A stretch of 8,769 bases of DNA. Source: Bacteroidales bacterium. GTDB taxonomy: Bacteria; Bacteroidota; Bacteroidia; Bacteroidales; UBA932. The notes under the pieces are model-generated. The model had not been told where the DNA came from. It ran no database searches and was given only the letters and a program-made list of their open reading frames with translations. Where the stretch lies: NCBI GenBank assembly GCA_013335275.1, contig JAAXVX010000045.1, positions 1 through 8,769 of the forward strand. The letters run 5' to 3'. Below, piece by piece: positions 1 through 6,874 of the stretch. The position numbers and the translations under genes are program-made. The stretch's first letter is position 1. Every line of letters starts with the position of its first letter.

Positions 1-903
1 GATATCAACATGCCAATAATGGACGGAATAGAGGCAACAAGATACATTATGAGCCACTATCCTGTTCCGGTAGTGATTGTCAGCAGCATTTACCGGGATA
101 TGGAAATAGAAATGGCAATTCAGGAACTGGAAGCCGGTGCAGTTACAATTTTACCCAAGCCATACGGCCCTGGTCATCCGGATTTTTTAAAGTACGCTCA
201 AAAATATAAAAACACTTTAAAACTCATGTCTGAGATAAAAGTTGTAAAGCGCAACTTTTCTCACACCAACTCCACTGTTCAGGCTAATTCAACATCCGAA
301 GGCTCAGTCAGTGCTTCAACAAATTTATCCTCTTTTGACAAAAACGCAAAAGTACTTGCAATTGGAGCATCTGCAGGAGGTCCCGAGGGATTAAGAACTA
401 TTTTGTCTAAAATTAATCCGGCATTTCCACTTCCAATACTTTTGGTTCAGCATATAGACCCGAATTTTGCCGATGGTTTTGCTACATGGCTAAACAGTTT
501 TTCTACAATTAAAGTAAAAATTGCAGTTCAGGGCGAGAAAATAGGTCCCGGCAATGTTTATGTCCCTCCCGGAAACAAACATATGAAGGTTGACACCGAA
601 GGGAATATTCTCCTTACATCAGAAAAAACCTTTTCTCTGAACCGTCCATCCATTGATGCCCTTTTTTCCAGTCTTGCGGATGTCTATAAGAAAAATGTAA
701 TTGCCGTCCTTTTATCAGGCATGGGAAAAGACGGGGCAAGAGAACTTAAAAGGCTAAAGGATTCCGGAGCATATACATTTGCTCAGGACGAAGAGAGTTC
801 CCTTGTTTATGGAATGCCCGGTGAAGCAGTCAAACTTGGAGCAGTATGCAGTGTTTTATCACCGGAAGGAATAGTTAATCAATTAAATAATCTTTTTGTA
901 TAA
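1..903 (+). CDS. cheB: CheB-type protein-glutamate methylesterase/deamidase with N-terminal receiver domain (5' truncated)
   Basis: The reading frame is open to the left edge, so the true start lies outside. The first codon in view encodes the Asp of D-I-N-M-P-I-M-D-G, which aligns with the CheB phosphoacceptor motif (D-x-x-M-P-x-M-D-G). The first half of the receiver is therefore missing, while its later part remains, including the conserved Lys in L-P-K-P (fragment residue 53). A Ser/Thr/Asn-rich linker (about residues 84-111) leads to a complete CheB catalytic domain. This shows the nucleophile Ser124 in G-A-S-A-G-G-P, His151 in V-Q-H-I and Asp244 in M-G-K-D-G-A, matching the family's Ser-His-Asp triad. 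Family members hydrolyse glutamyl methyl esters on chemoreceptors, or act on other partners in chemosensory-like systems, and are activated by receiver phosphorylation. The next gene, a receiver-kinase, begins 3 nt after the stop, so the two are probably co-transcribed. No CheA, CheR or chemoreceptor is in view. Family call is firm; its target is unknown. Confidence 0.93.
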   Translation, partial: DINMPIMDGIEATRYIMSHYPVPVVIVSSIYRDMEIEMAIQELEAGAVTILPKPYGPGHPDFLKYAQKYKNTLKLMSEIKVVKRNFSHTNSTVQANSTSEGSVSASTNLSSFDKNAKVLAIGASAGGPEGLRTILSKINPAFPLPILLVQHIDPNFADGFATWLNSFSTIKVKIAVQGEKIGPGNVYVPPGNKHMKVDTEGNILLTSEKTFSLNRPSIDALFSSLADVYKKNVIAVLLSGMGKDGARELKRLKDSGAYTFAQDEESSLVYGMPGEAVKLGAVCSVLSPEGIVNQLNNLFV

Positions 904-906
904 TTT

Positions 907-2163
907 ATGGCGGAAAGTGTAAAATCTATTTTGGGAGACAGATATATTTTAGCTGTTGAAGATTCCCTTGTTCAGGCTAAAAGGCTGGAGCATTTTTTTG
1001 TAAAAAACAATCTCAATTACAATCTGTTTCCAAATGCAGAAGAAGCATTTCAATTCGCAAAATCCTACCCTCCCGGGCTTCTTATAAGTGATGTTGTAAT
1101 GCCTGGCATGGATGGTTACGAATTCTGCAAAGCATTTAAATCCGTCCCATATCTGGCCGATATTCCTGTTATTCTTTTGACTTCTCTTCAGGATTCCCAG
1201 GATATAATTAAAGGATTGCAGGCAGGAGCCAACAACTTTATATCAAAACCATACGACGAAAAATATCTGCTTCAAAGAATAGACAATCTCCTTAGCAATC
1301 AGTTTATCTCTTCTTCTGAGAGTTCTTCCGGAGGATTGGACCTTAAGTTCAGAGGTGACATGTTTCATATTACATCCGGTAAAAAGCAAATACTTGATTT
1401 GCTTCTCTCTGTTTATGAAACAGCTATGCAGAGGAATGACGAACTTGCTTCTACAAAATCCCAGCTGGAAAAATCAAATGAAGATCTGATACAGGCGAAT
1501 AGCGATTTAGAATCCTTTTCAAGGACAGTCTCTCACGACCTTAAATCCCCACTCTCGGTAATTATTGGTTTTGCGAGTATTATTCTGGACAAACCCGATA
1601 GTGAAATTGGTAAGGAGGAAAGAACGTATGTAAAGCATATACTTGACTCTGCAAATGAAATGACGCAACTCGTAAAAGATTTGCTTGCATTTGCCCAGTC
1701 GGGTAAAGTTGATATCAAAGAGGAAGATATTGATTTAAGTTCAATGGCAAACGAGCTTGCTGAGAGTTTATTGCTAAGATATCCGGGGAACAGGTTTAAA
1801 ATTGAGATAGAACCCGGCATGCACACTAAGGCGGACCAGAAAATGGTTCATGTAGTTCTCGACAATTTGCTGGGAAACGCTCTGAAATACAGTTCTAAAA
1901 ACGAAAACCCGATGGTTGTTTTCGGACAAAAAGAATACTTTGGTTCAACACTATATTTTATAAAAGACAATGGTGTGGGATTTGATGCTGCAAATGCAGA
2001 TAAGCTTTTTCAACCATTCGTCCGCTATCACTCCGGAAGTGAATTTTCGGGTACAGGAGTGGGTCTTTCTACCGTAAAAAGAATTATTGACAAGCATAAA
2101 GGACAAATCTGGGCTGAATCTGAAATAGGAAAAGGGTCTGTTTTTTATTTTACTTTAAACTAA
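907..2163 (+). CDS. Soluble response regulator-histidine kinase (REC-HisKA-HATPase)
   Basis: This 418-residue protein has no membrane segment. An N-terminal receiver (about residues 12-130) has an acidic pocket at E18-D19, phosphoacceptor D62 in S-D-V-V-M-P-G-M-D-G and K114 in S-K-P. A linker (about 144-205), ending in a probable coiled coil, joins it to a dimerisation/phosphotransfer domain with H210 in S-H-D-L-K-S-P. The ATPase domain has the N box (N320, N324), G1 box D354-N-G-V-G-F and G2 box G382-T-G-V-G-L-S. All residues needed for autophosphorylation are present, so it is probably an active kinase controlled by phosphorylation of its own receiver rather than by a direct ligand. It starts at ATG 907, 3 nt after the cheB stop and without a Shine-Dalgarno sequence. 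From memory, the segment with F-H-I-T and Q-I-L-D-L-L-L-S-V-Y-E resembles linkers in receiver-kinases encoded beside CheB/CheR genes; this was not checked. It probably passes phosphoryl groups to or from an upstream hybrid kinase or CheB. Confidence 0.92.
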   Translation: MAESVKSILGDRYILAVEDSLVQAKRLEHFFVKNNLNYNLFPNAEEAFQFAKSYPPGLLISDVVMPGMDGYEFCKAFKSVPYLADIPVILLTSLQDSQDIIKGLQAGANNFISKPYDEKYLLQRIDNLLSNQFISSSESSSGGLDLKFRGDMFHITSGKKQILDLLLSVYETAMQRNDELASTKSQLEKSNEDLIQANSDLESFSRTVSHDLKSPLSVIIGFASIILDKPDSEIGKEERTYVKHILDSANEMTQLVKDLLAFAQSGKVDIKEEDIDLSSMANELAESLLLRYPGNRFKIEIEPGMHTKADQKMVHVVLDNLLGNALKYSSKNENPMVVFGQKEYFGSTLYFIKDNGVGFDAANADKLFQPFVRYHSGSEFSGTGVGLSTVKRIIDKHKGQIWAESEIGKGSVFYFTLN

Positions 2164-2168
2164 TTGTT

Positions 2169-2930
2169 ATGGGGAATAAATTCAAACTTGGACTTGCTCT
2201 TTCAGGCGGAGGAGTAAAGGGTTTTGCCCATGCCGGTGCGCTAAAAGCAATGGAAGAGAACGGAATGAGACCTGATGTTATTTCAGGAACCAGCGCAGGA
2301 GCAATAGTGGCTGCATTATATTCAGCCGGACACTCTCCAAATGAGATTTGTTCTCTTTTCAAAGCAAAGGATTTTAATAATTTCGTCGAGTTTAACATAC
2401 CAAAAAACGGACTCTTTGGCACATCCGGTTTTTCTAAATTTCTTAAGGAAAATATTAAGTACAAAACTTTTGAAGAACTGCCAATTCCAATTTTTGTAGT
2501 AGCAACAGATTTAGATAATGGCAGAAGCGTTACCTTCTCTTCTGGTGACCTGCATAAAAAAATTGTAGCATCAGCATGCGTTCCGGTAATTTTTAACCCG
2601 ATAGAAATTGACGGTATACATTATGTGGACGGAGGAATATTCAAAAATTTTCCTGTTTCGGTAATTCGGGAGAAATGTGATAAAGTTATAGGCATTAATG
2701 CAAGTCCAATGACTGCAGAGAGGTATTCAAAAAACATAGTTGGAATAGCAGAGCGAACGTACCATTTTATGTTTCGGGCAAATACAGTTGAGGATAAAAA
2801 GATGTGTGATATTCTTGTAGAAGTAGAAAATGCAATGCAATTTAAGACCTTTGACCTGAAAAAAGTTGATGTGATTTTCGAAATGGGATATCTGGCTATG
2901 AAGAATGCAATTGAAGTAAACAGTATATAA
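2169..2930 (+). CDS. Patatin-like phospholipase, RssA-like
   Basis: This complete 253-residue protein has the patatin Ser-Asp catalytic dyad. The glycine-rich oxyanion-hole segment is S12-G-G-G-V-K-G, the nucleophile elbow is G40-T-S42-A-G (GxSxG), and the catalytic Asp is D154 in V-D-G-G. These motifs and the compact length fit the bacterial RssA/YlbK-type patatin branch. Members hydrolyse acyl esters of phospholipids or other lipids. No signal peptide or membrane segment is evident, so it is probably cytoplasmic and may act on the inner leaflet or soluble acyl substrates. ATG 2169 lies 5 nt after the kinase stop, suggesting it is the third gene of the signalling operon. It is the last + gene before the convergent block, whose first stop lies only 13 nt away. 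The substrate cannot be read from the sequence. The family call is secure; a role as output of the upstream kinases is only inferred from operon position. Confidence 0.92.
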   Translation: MGNKFKLGLALSGGGVKGFAHAGALKAMEENGMRPDVISGTSAGAIVAALYSAGHSPNEICSLFKAKDFNNFVEFNIPKNGLFGTSGFSKFLKENIKYKTFEELPIPIFVVATDLDNGRSVTFSSGDLHKKIVASACVPVIFNPIEIDGIHYVDGGIFKNFPVSVIREKCDKVIGINASPMTAERYSKNIVGIAERTYHFMFRANTVEDKKMCDILVEVENAMQFKTFDLKKVDVIFEMGYLAMKNAIEVNSI

Positions 2931-2943
2931 ACAAAGTAACGGG

Positions 2944-4545
2944 TTATAATTTACAGATGGAGTTTATTGCATCCATCAGCTGCTGTTTCATAATAGGCTT
3001 TGCAATATATCCGTCGAATCCTGCAGCTCTGATACTTTGTTCATCATCAGAAAGGGCGTATGCAGTCTGAGCTATAACAGGAAGACAAGGCCTTATCTTT
3101 TTAATCTGCTTGAGAGCATCGAACCCGTTAAGAATCGGCATTTTGATGTCCATTAATACCAGATCGATAGTATCATCATCCCTTACTAAATCTACCGCTT
3201 CTTTACCATTACCGGCCCTGAATATTATATGGTTAAATTTAGAGAGCAGTGCAGACAGGTAAAGGAAATTGGTATCCTCGTCCTCTGCCACTAAAATTCT
3301 CATCGAACTAGTCATATCTTCTGAATTAATTAAATTATCCCCGCTTGCATGGATTCTGCATCTTTTACAGATAATGAGCGGTATAGAAAATTTGAATAAA
3401 GAACCTTTGCCGTATTCACTCTCCAGGTCAATCTTTCCGCCCATCATCTCGACATATGCTTTTGCAATGGCAAGTCCAAGACCGGAACCTCCTCTGTTAG
3501 TAGTATGTTCATTAAGAATTCTGTGAAACCTTTCAAATATCTCCCTGTGATTTTCTCTGTCTATGCCAATTCCGGTATCTTTAACATAGAAATTAATAGA
3601 CCCGCCCTCACTCATATTGCATTCATACCAGAATTCCACAGAACCAACGTCGGTAAATTTAACAGAATTAGAAATAAGGTTTGTAAGGATTTGTCTTAAT
3701 TTAACCGGATCTGTTTTTATGTTTTCTGTAAGCCTGACTCTTGGCTGAATATATCTGAGTTCAAGTTTTTTATCGGAAGGTATTGTTGATGCAAGACTTT
3801 TCTCCACAACACCCATAAGAAGATTTACATCTACCTCTTCCAGATTTGGAGAAATCTGCCCTGTTTCAATCTTAGACATTTCAATTATGTCATTAATAAG
3901 AGAAAGCAGGTGATTGCCGCTGTTATTAATGATTTCCACATAATTATCTCTCTGCTCGGACTGAAGATCTTCTTCCTTTAGCAAATCGGAAAAACCGAGA
4001 ATAGCATTCATCGGGGTTCGTATCTCATGGGAAAGATTGGCAAGGAAAGCAGTTTTAAGTTTGTTGCTGTCTTCGGCCCTTTCTTTGGCAATATGAAGTT
4101 CTATATTTTTCTGAACAAGGCGCTCTTCTGCCTCTTTTCTGGTTGTTATGTCGGTAATATATCCGTCCAGATAAAGAAGCTTCCCTTTTTCGTCAAATAC
4201 TCCCTTACCCTGCTCAAGTACCCATCTTGTTTTCCCGTCCTTTCTAACGATTTTGTATTCTTCTTTAAGCATGCCGTCTATCTTAAGCAATGCTTTCCAT
4301 CTTGAATATAAATATGAACGGTACTCTTCTGCTATTACTTCGTTAAAGGAAATTACTTTATTGAATTTAAGCTCATCCGGTGTGTATCCTGTAACATCCA
4401 GACACTGGTTGCTAACGAAAATCATTGTCCAGTCCTTGTCATTTTTGCACCGGTATACAAATCCGGGCAATACGCCAATGATTGTAGCAAGTGTTTTTCT
4501 GCTATCATCCATCTCTTCCACTATTAATGCGCCGGAATTTTCCAT
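2944..4545 (-). CDS. PAS domain hybrid histidine kinase (PAS-HisKA-HATPase-REC)
   Basis: This 533-residue protein has no transmembrane segment. It begins with one PAS/PAC sensor domain (about residues 20-138; P-G-F-V-Y-R start and R-W-V-L-E-Q-G core). A short helix (139-165) leads to the phosphotransfer helix with H173 in L-S-H-E-I-R-T-P-M-N. The ATPase domain shows N289/N293, G1 box D323-T-G-I-G-I and G2 box G352-G-S-G-L-G-L. A linker with C393-K-R-C396 precedes a C-terminal receiver (about 415-530) with E421/D422, phosphoacceptor D466 in L-M-D-I-K-M-P and K516 in A-K-P. The architecture predicts a cytoplasmic sensor that autophosphorylates and passes the phosphate to its own receiver, then to an outside phosphotransfer protein or regulator; no such partner or DNA-binding output is in view. 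The ATG at 4545 is the first in frame and lies 19 nt below a good Bacteroidota -7 box. It sits 60 nt downstream of pgl on the same strand, so it may be read both from that operon and from its own promoter. The PAS ligand is unknown. Confidence 0.92.
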   Translation of the reverse strand: MENSGALIVEEMDDSRKTLATIIGVLPGFVYRCKNDKDWTMIFVSNQCLDVTGYTPDELKFNKVISFNEVIAEEYRSYLYSRWKALLKIDGMLKEEYKIVRKDGKTRWVLEQGKGVFDEKGKLLYLDGYITDITTRKEAEERLVQKNIELHIAKERAEDSNKLKTAFLANLSHEIRTPMNAILGFSDLLKEEDLQSEQRDNYVEIINNSGNHLLSLINDIIEMSKIETGQISPNLEEVDVNLLMGVVEKSLASTIPSDKKLELRYIQPRVRLTENIKTDPVKLRQILTNLISNSVKFTDVGSVEFWYECNMSEGGSINFYVKDTGIGIDRENHREIFERFHRILNEHTTNRGGSGLGLAIAKAYVEMMGGKIDLESEYGKGSLFKFSIPLIICKRCRIHASGDNLINSEDMTSSMRILVAEDEDTNFLYLSALLSKFNHIIFRAGNGKEAVDLVRDDDTIDLVLMDIKMPILNGFDALKQIKKIRPCLPVIAQTAYALSDDEQSIRAAGFDGYIAKPIMKQQLMDAINSICKL

Positions 4546-4564
4546 TGTTCGGATTTCTTAAAAG

Positions 4565-4598
4565 CAAATATAATATTAAATTTTTACAATTGCCACAA
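4565..4598 (-). promoter_or_regulatory. Candidate Bacteroidota-type promoter for the PAS hybrid kinase gene
   Basis: On the minus strand, TATATTTG at 4572-4565 matches the Bacteroidota -7 consensus TAnnTTTG at every fixed position. A TTG at 4598-4596 lies 23 nt upstream of it, at the long end of the spacing expected for the -33 element; a second TTG at 4589-4587 is too close (14 nt). The box ends 19 nt before ATG 4545, implying a short leader. It sits in the 60-nt gap after pgl, so the kinase could be transcribed separately from the pentose phosphate genes. The region is AT-rich, so a chance match is possible. Confidence 0.45.
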
Positions 4599-4605
4599 CT
4601 AATAA

Positions 4606-5346
4606 TTACGAACTGACAATTTGAACATTATGCATTTTGTTTATAATTCCATGAATAATAAAAGGCTCAACACCAGTATTTTCCCAAAATATCATTGGAT
4701 TAGAGGCTTCTTTCATAATATATCCTGCAGGATACATGGGATTGCCATAATTATCAGATATTACTGACATAATTTTTTCTTTCTCAGGACCGGAAATGAA
4801 AAAATACAGATTTGCAGAATTTAAAATTCCTTTAGCAGTAAGAGCTATTCTTTTCTGGCCAGAGTATGGATTTACAGACTCTTCATATATTCTGTCTGTA
4901 TTAAGCAAGTGTTTCTGACCCGGGAAAATTGATGAGGTATGTCCATCGGATCCGATTCCCAGTATAACCATATCAAATCCAGCCGAATCTTTCCAGAAAT
5001 CGCAGACAAGCTTGCCATATCTCCCTGCTTCGGCAAATGGTTCGTCTTCTCCTTTTATTCTGTGTACATGTGTCTCCGGCATAGGAACATTTTCAAGAAG
5101 CATTTTTCTAGCAGTTCCAAAATTACTTTCAGAATCCTCGGGGGGAACGCACCGTTCATCTACCCAAAACAGTTCAATGTTATTCCAGTCAATTTTATTA
5201 CGGTATTTTCCTGTCCACAGCCGGAAAAGAGACAACGGACTTGTTCCTCCGGAAATTGCAAGAAGAAAACGGCTATTGGGCTTTGTGGCTATTTTCTTTT
5301 TAATTGCCTGAATGAGAAGACTTGTGAGTTTTTCTGATGGGTTCAT
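4606..5346 (-). CDS. pgl: 6-phosphogluconolactonase
   Basis: This enzyme hydrolyses 6-phospho-D-glucono-1,5-lactone to 6-phosphogluconate, the second step of the oxidative pentose phosphate pathway, in the cytoplasm. Counted from ATG 5346 (246 residues), it has the family signatures S32-G-G-T-S-P (phosphate loop), D63-E-R with S74-N-F, and G-I-G-S-D-G-H136-T-S-S-I-F-P-G, whose His is the expected catalytic residue. The start is uncertain. ATG 5346 lies 10 nt after the zwf stop. An in-frame TTG at 5385 would add 13 residues, including I-Y-T-A-N, which could form the family's first beta strand, but it would overlap zwf by 29 nt. I chose the ATG because neither site has a clear ribosome binding site and ATG is the commoner codon. 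The family usually ends soon after the motif seen here as M-I-F-W-E (residues 218-222), so the last ~24 residues form an unusual tail. Its position directly after zwf supports the call. Confidence 0.93.
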   Translation of the reverse strand: MNPSEKLTSLLIQAIKKKIATKPNSRFLLAISGGTSPLSLFRLWTGKYRNKIDWNNIELFWVDERCVPPEDSESNFGTARKMLLENVPMPETHVHRIKGEDEPFAEAGRYGKLVCDFWKDSAGFDMVILGIGSDGHTSSIFPGQKHLLNTDRIYEESVNPYSGQKRIALTAKGILNSANLYFFISGPEKEKIMSVISDNYGNPMYPAGYIMKEASNPMIFWENTGVEPFIIHGIINKMHNVQIVSS

Positions 5347-5356
5347 ATCTTCTAAT

Positions 5357-6856
5357 TTACAATTCGCAGTATAAATCGGTGTCAATTAAATTCTTACACG
5401 GGTTTGTCCAGTTTTTTCCCCCTTCAATTATAGCATTGCTCTCCAGCGGCCCCCAAGTGCCTGCGGGATATCCGTAAAGAGGAATGTTTTTCGAATTTTT
5501 CCACATTTCAATAATCGGATCAAAAAATGCCCAGCTCGCTTCAACGGCATCGCTTCTGGTAAAAAGTACAGATTCTCCATTCATGCAGTCTTCAATAAGT
5601 TTGGAATAGGCGTCTTCGGATGGCAGCCCTCCAAGTTTGTCATATGTAAACTCCATTGGAACCTGCTTAACATCAAATCCGCTGCCGGGAACTTTAATGT
5701 CGAATTTAAGGACAGCACCTTCATTTGGCTGTATTCTGATTATAAGCTGATTCTGTTCCGGACATTCCTGCCTGCTGCTAAAAAGTTTGTGCGGGGTAGG
5801 CCGGAAATAAACAACAATTTCAGAAACTTTTGTGGGCATTTGCTTTCCTGTTCTGATATAGAACGGAACGCCATCCCACCTCCAATTGGATACAAACAGC
5901 TTTAGCGCGAGAAATGTTTCTGTATGTGAATCCGGATGAACATTCTTCTCTTCTCTGTATCCTTTTATCTTTCTGCCCCCGTCTCTTTCAGAGGCAATAT
6001 ATTGTCCTCTGACAACACTTGAAGGAATGTCCCCGGGTTTTATTGGAGCAAGCGATTTGTAGACCTTTACAACTTCATTCCTGAATTCGCTTTCATTAAA
6101 TGCAACCGGAGGCTCCATGGCCACAAGCGCCAAAAGCTGAATAAGGTGATTTTGCACCATATCCCTCAGAGCACCTGTGGAATCGTAAAACCGCCCCCTG
6201 TCCCCTATTCCCAGATTTTCCACTGCCGTTATTTCTACCCTGTCAATATAGTTTCTATTCCAGAGAGGTTCAAAAATGCCATTGGCAAAGCGAAACGCAA
6301 GTATATTCTGCACTGTTTCCTTTCCCAGAAAATGGTCTATTCTGTAAATCTGGTTCTCCTCAAATGACTCTTTTAAAATTGAATTTACCCTTTTTGCAGA
6401 TTCCAGGTCGTATCCAAATGGTTTCTCAACTATTACCCGGCTGTCTTTCGTATTAAGACCCACATTCCTGAGACATAGCGGAATTATTTCATATAATGAC
6501 GGCGGAGTAGCGAGATAGTATAAGTAATCCTCCTTTTTACCGGCAATATCCCACAATTTATCCTTCAGGGAACCGTAATCATTCATATTTGAAGGATCCA
6601 TCGCATGATAGAATATGATTGCAAGAAATTTTTCGATTTGAGCTTCATTCTGCTCCTCCTGAGGCAAAAACAATTTAAGACTCTCGCTTATTGACGCTCT
6701 GAATGTTTCATCATTATTTTCTGTTCTGCCCGCTGCCAGAATTTTAAAATCTTCTGTCAGTCTGCCCTTTTTAAAGAGATTGAAGAGAGATGGCATCAGT
6801 TTCCTTTTTGTAAGGTCCCCCGAACCACCGAATATAACCATTATGCTGCTTTTCAT
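5357..6856 (-). CDS. zwf: Glucose-6-phosphate 1-dehydrogenase
   Basis: This enzyme oxidises glucose-6-phosphate to 6-phosphogluconolactone while reducing NADP+ (some family members also use NAD+), the entry step of the oxidative pentose phosphate pathway. The 499-residue length is normal. The N-terminal Rossmann motif is G10-G-S-G-D-L-T-K-R-K. R44 in A-G-R lies where the family contacts the NADP 2'-phosphate. V-E-K-P-F-G-Y-D-L (143-151) and R172-I-D-H-F-L-G-K-E are substrate-binding signatures. H237 in Q-N-H matches the catalytic general-base His (H240 in the Leuconostoc enzyme, from memory). The C-terminal Y-P-A-G-T-W-G-P is also typical. ATG 6856 lies 18 nt after the gnd stop. A G-G-G-A-A-A stretch in that gap is at best a weak ribosome binding site. 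It is the middle gene of gnd-zwf-pgl and has no promoter of its own that I can see. Confidence 0.97.
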   Translation of the reverse strand: MKSSIMVIFGGSGDLTKRKLMPSLFNLFKKGRLTEDFKILAAGRTENNDETFRASISESLKLFLPQEEQNEAQIEKFLAIIFYHAMDPSNMNDYGSLKDKLWDIAGKKEDYLYYLATPPSLYEIIPLCLRNVGLNTKDSRVIVEKPFGYDLESAKRVNSILKESFEENQIYRIDHFLGKETVQNILAFRFANGIFEPLWNRNYIDRVEITAVENLGIGDRGRFYDSTGALRDMVQNHLIQLLALVAMEPPVAFNESEFRNEVVKVYKSLAPIKPGDIPSSVVRGQYIASERDGGRKIKGYREEKNVHPDSHTETFLALKLFVSNWRWDGVPFYIRTGKQMPTKVSEIVVYFRPTPHKLFSSRQECPEQNQLIIRIQPNEGAVLKFDIKVPGSGFDVKQVPMEFTYDKLGGLPSEDAYSKLIEDCMNGESVLFTRSDAVEASWAFFDPIIEMWKNSKNIPLYGYPAGTWGPLESNAIIEGGKNWTNPCKNLIDTDLYCEL

Positions 6857-6874
6857 CTGTTTTTTCCCAAATAT

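Noticed and set aside
1533..1826. Minus-strand open frame inside the receiver-kinase gene
   Set aside because: It is fully antisense to the HisKA/ATPase coding region, which has clear motifs. Its composition is that of a shadow frame, with no recognisable domain.
907..2163. The CheB/kinase/patatin operon as a defence system
   Set aside because: Patatin-like effectors do occur in CBASS defence systems, but no nucleotidyltransferase (cyclase) or other defence partner is present. The neighbours are two-component and chemosensory proteins.
2931..2943. Possible bidirectional terminator between the convergent patatin and PAS kinase genes
   Set aside because: Only 13 nt separate the stop codons. 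The best pairing (GTAAC with GTTAT) is five weak pairs including a G-T, with no T-tract. No terminator can be supported.
4939..5337. Plus-strand open frames opposite pgl (to 132 residues)
   Set aside because: They lie entirely antisense to a gene with complete catalytic motifs, show no domain, and have no promoter or start context.
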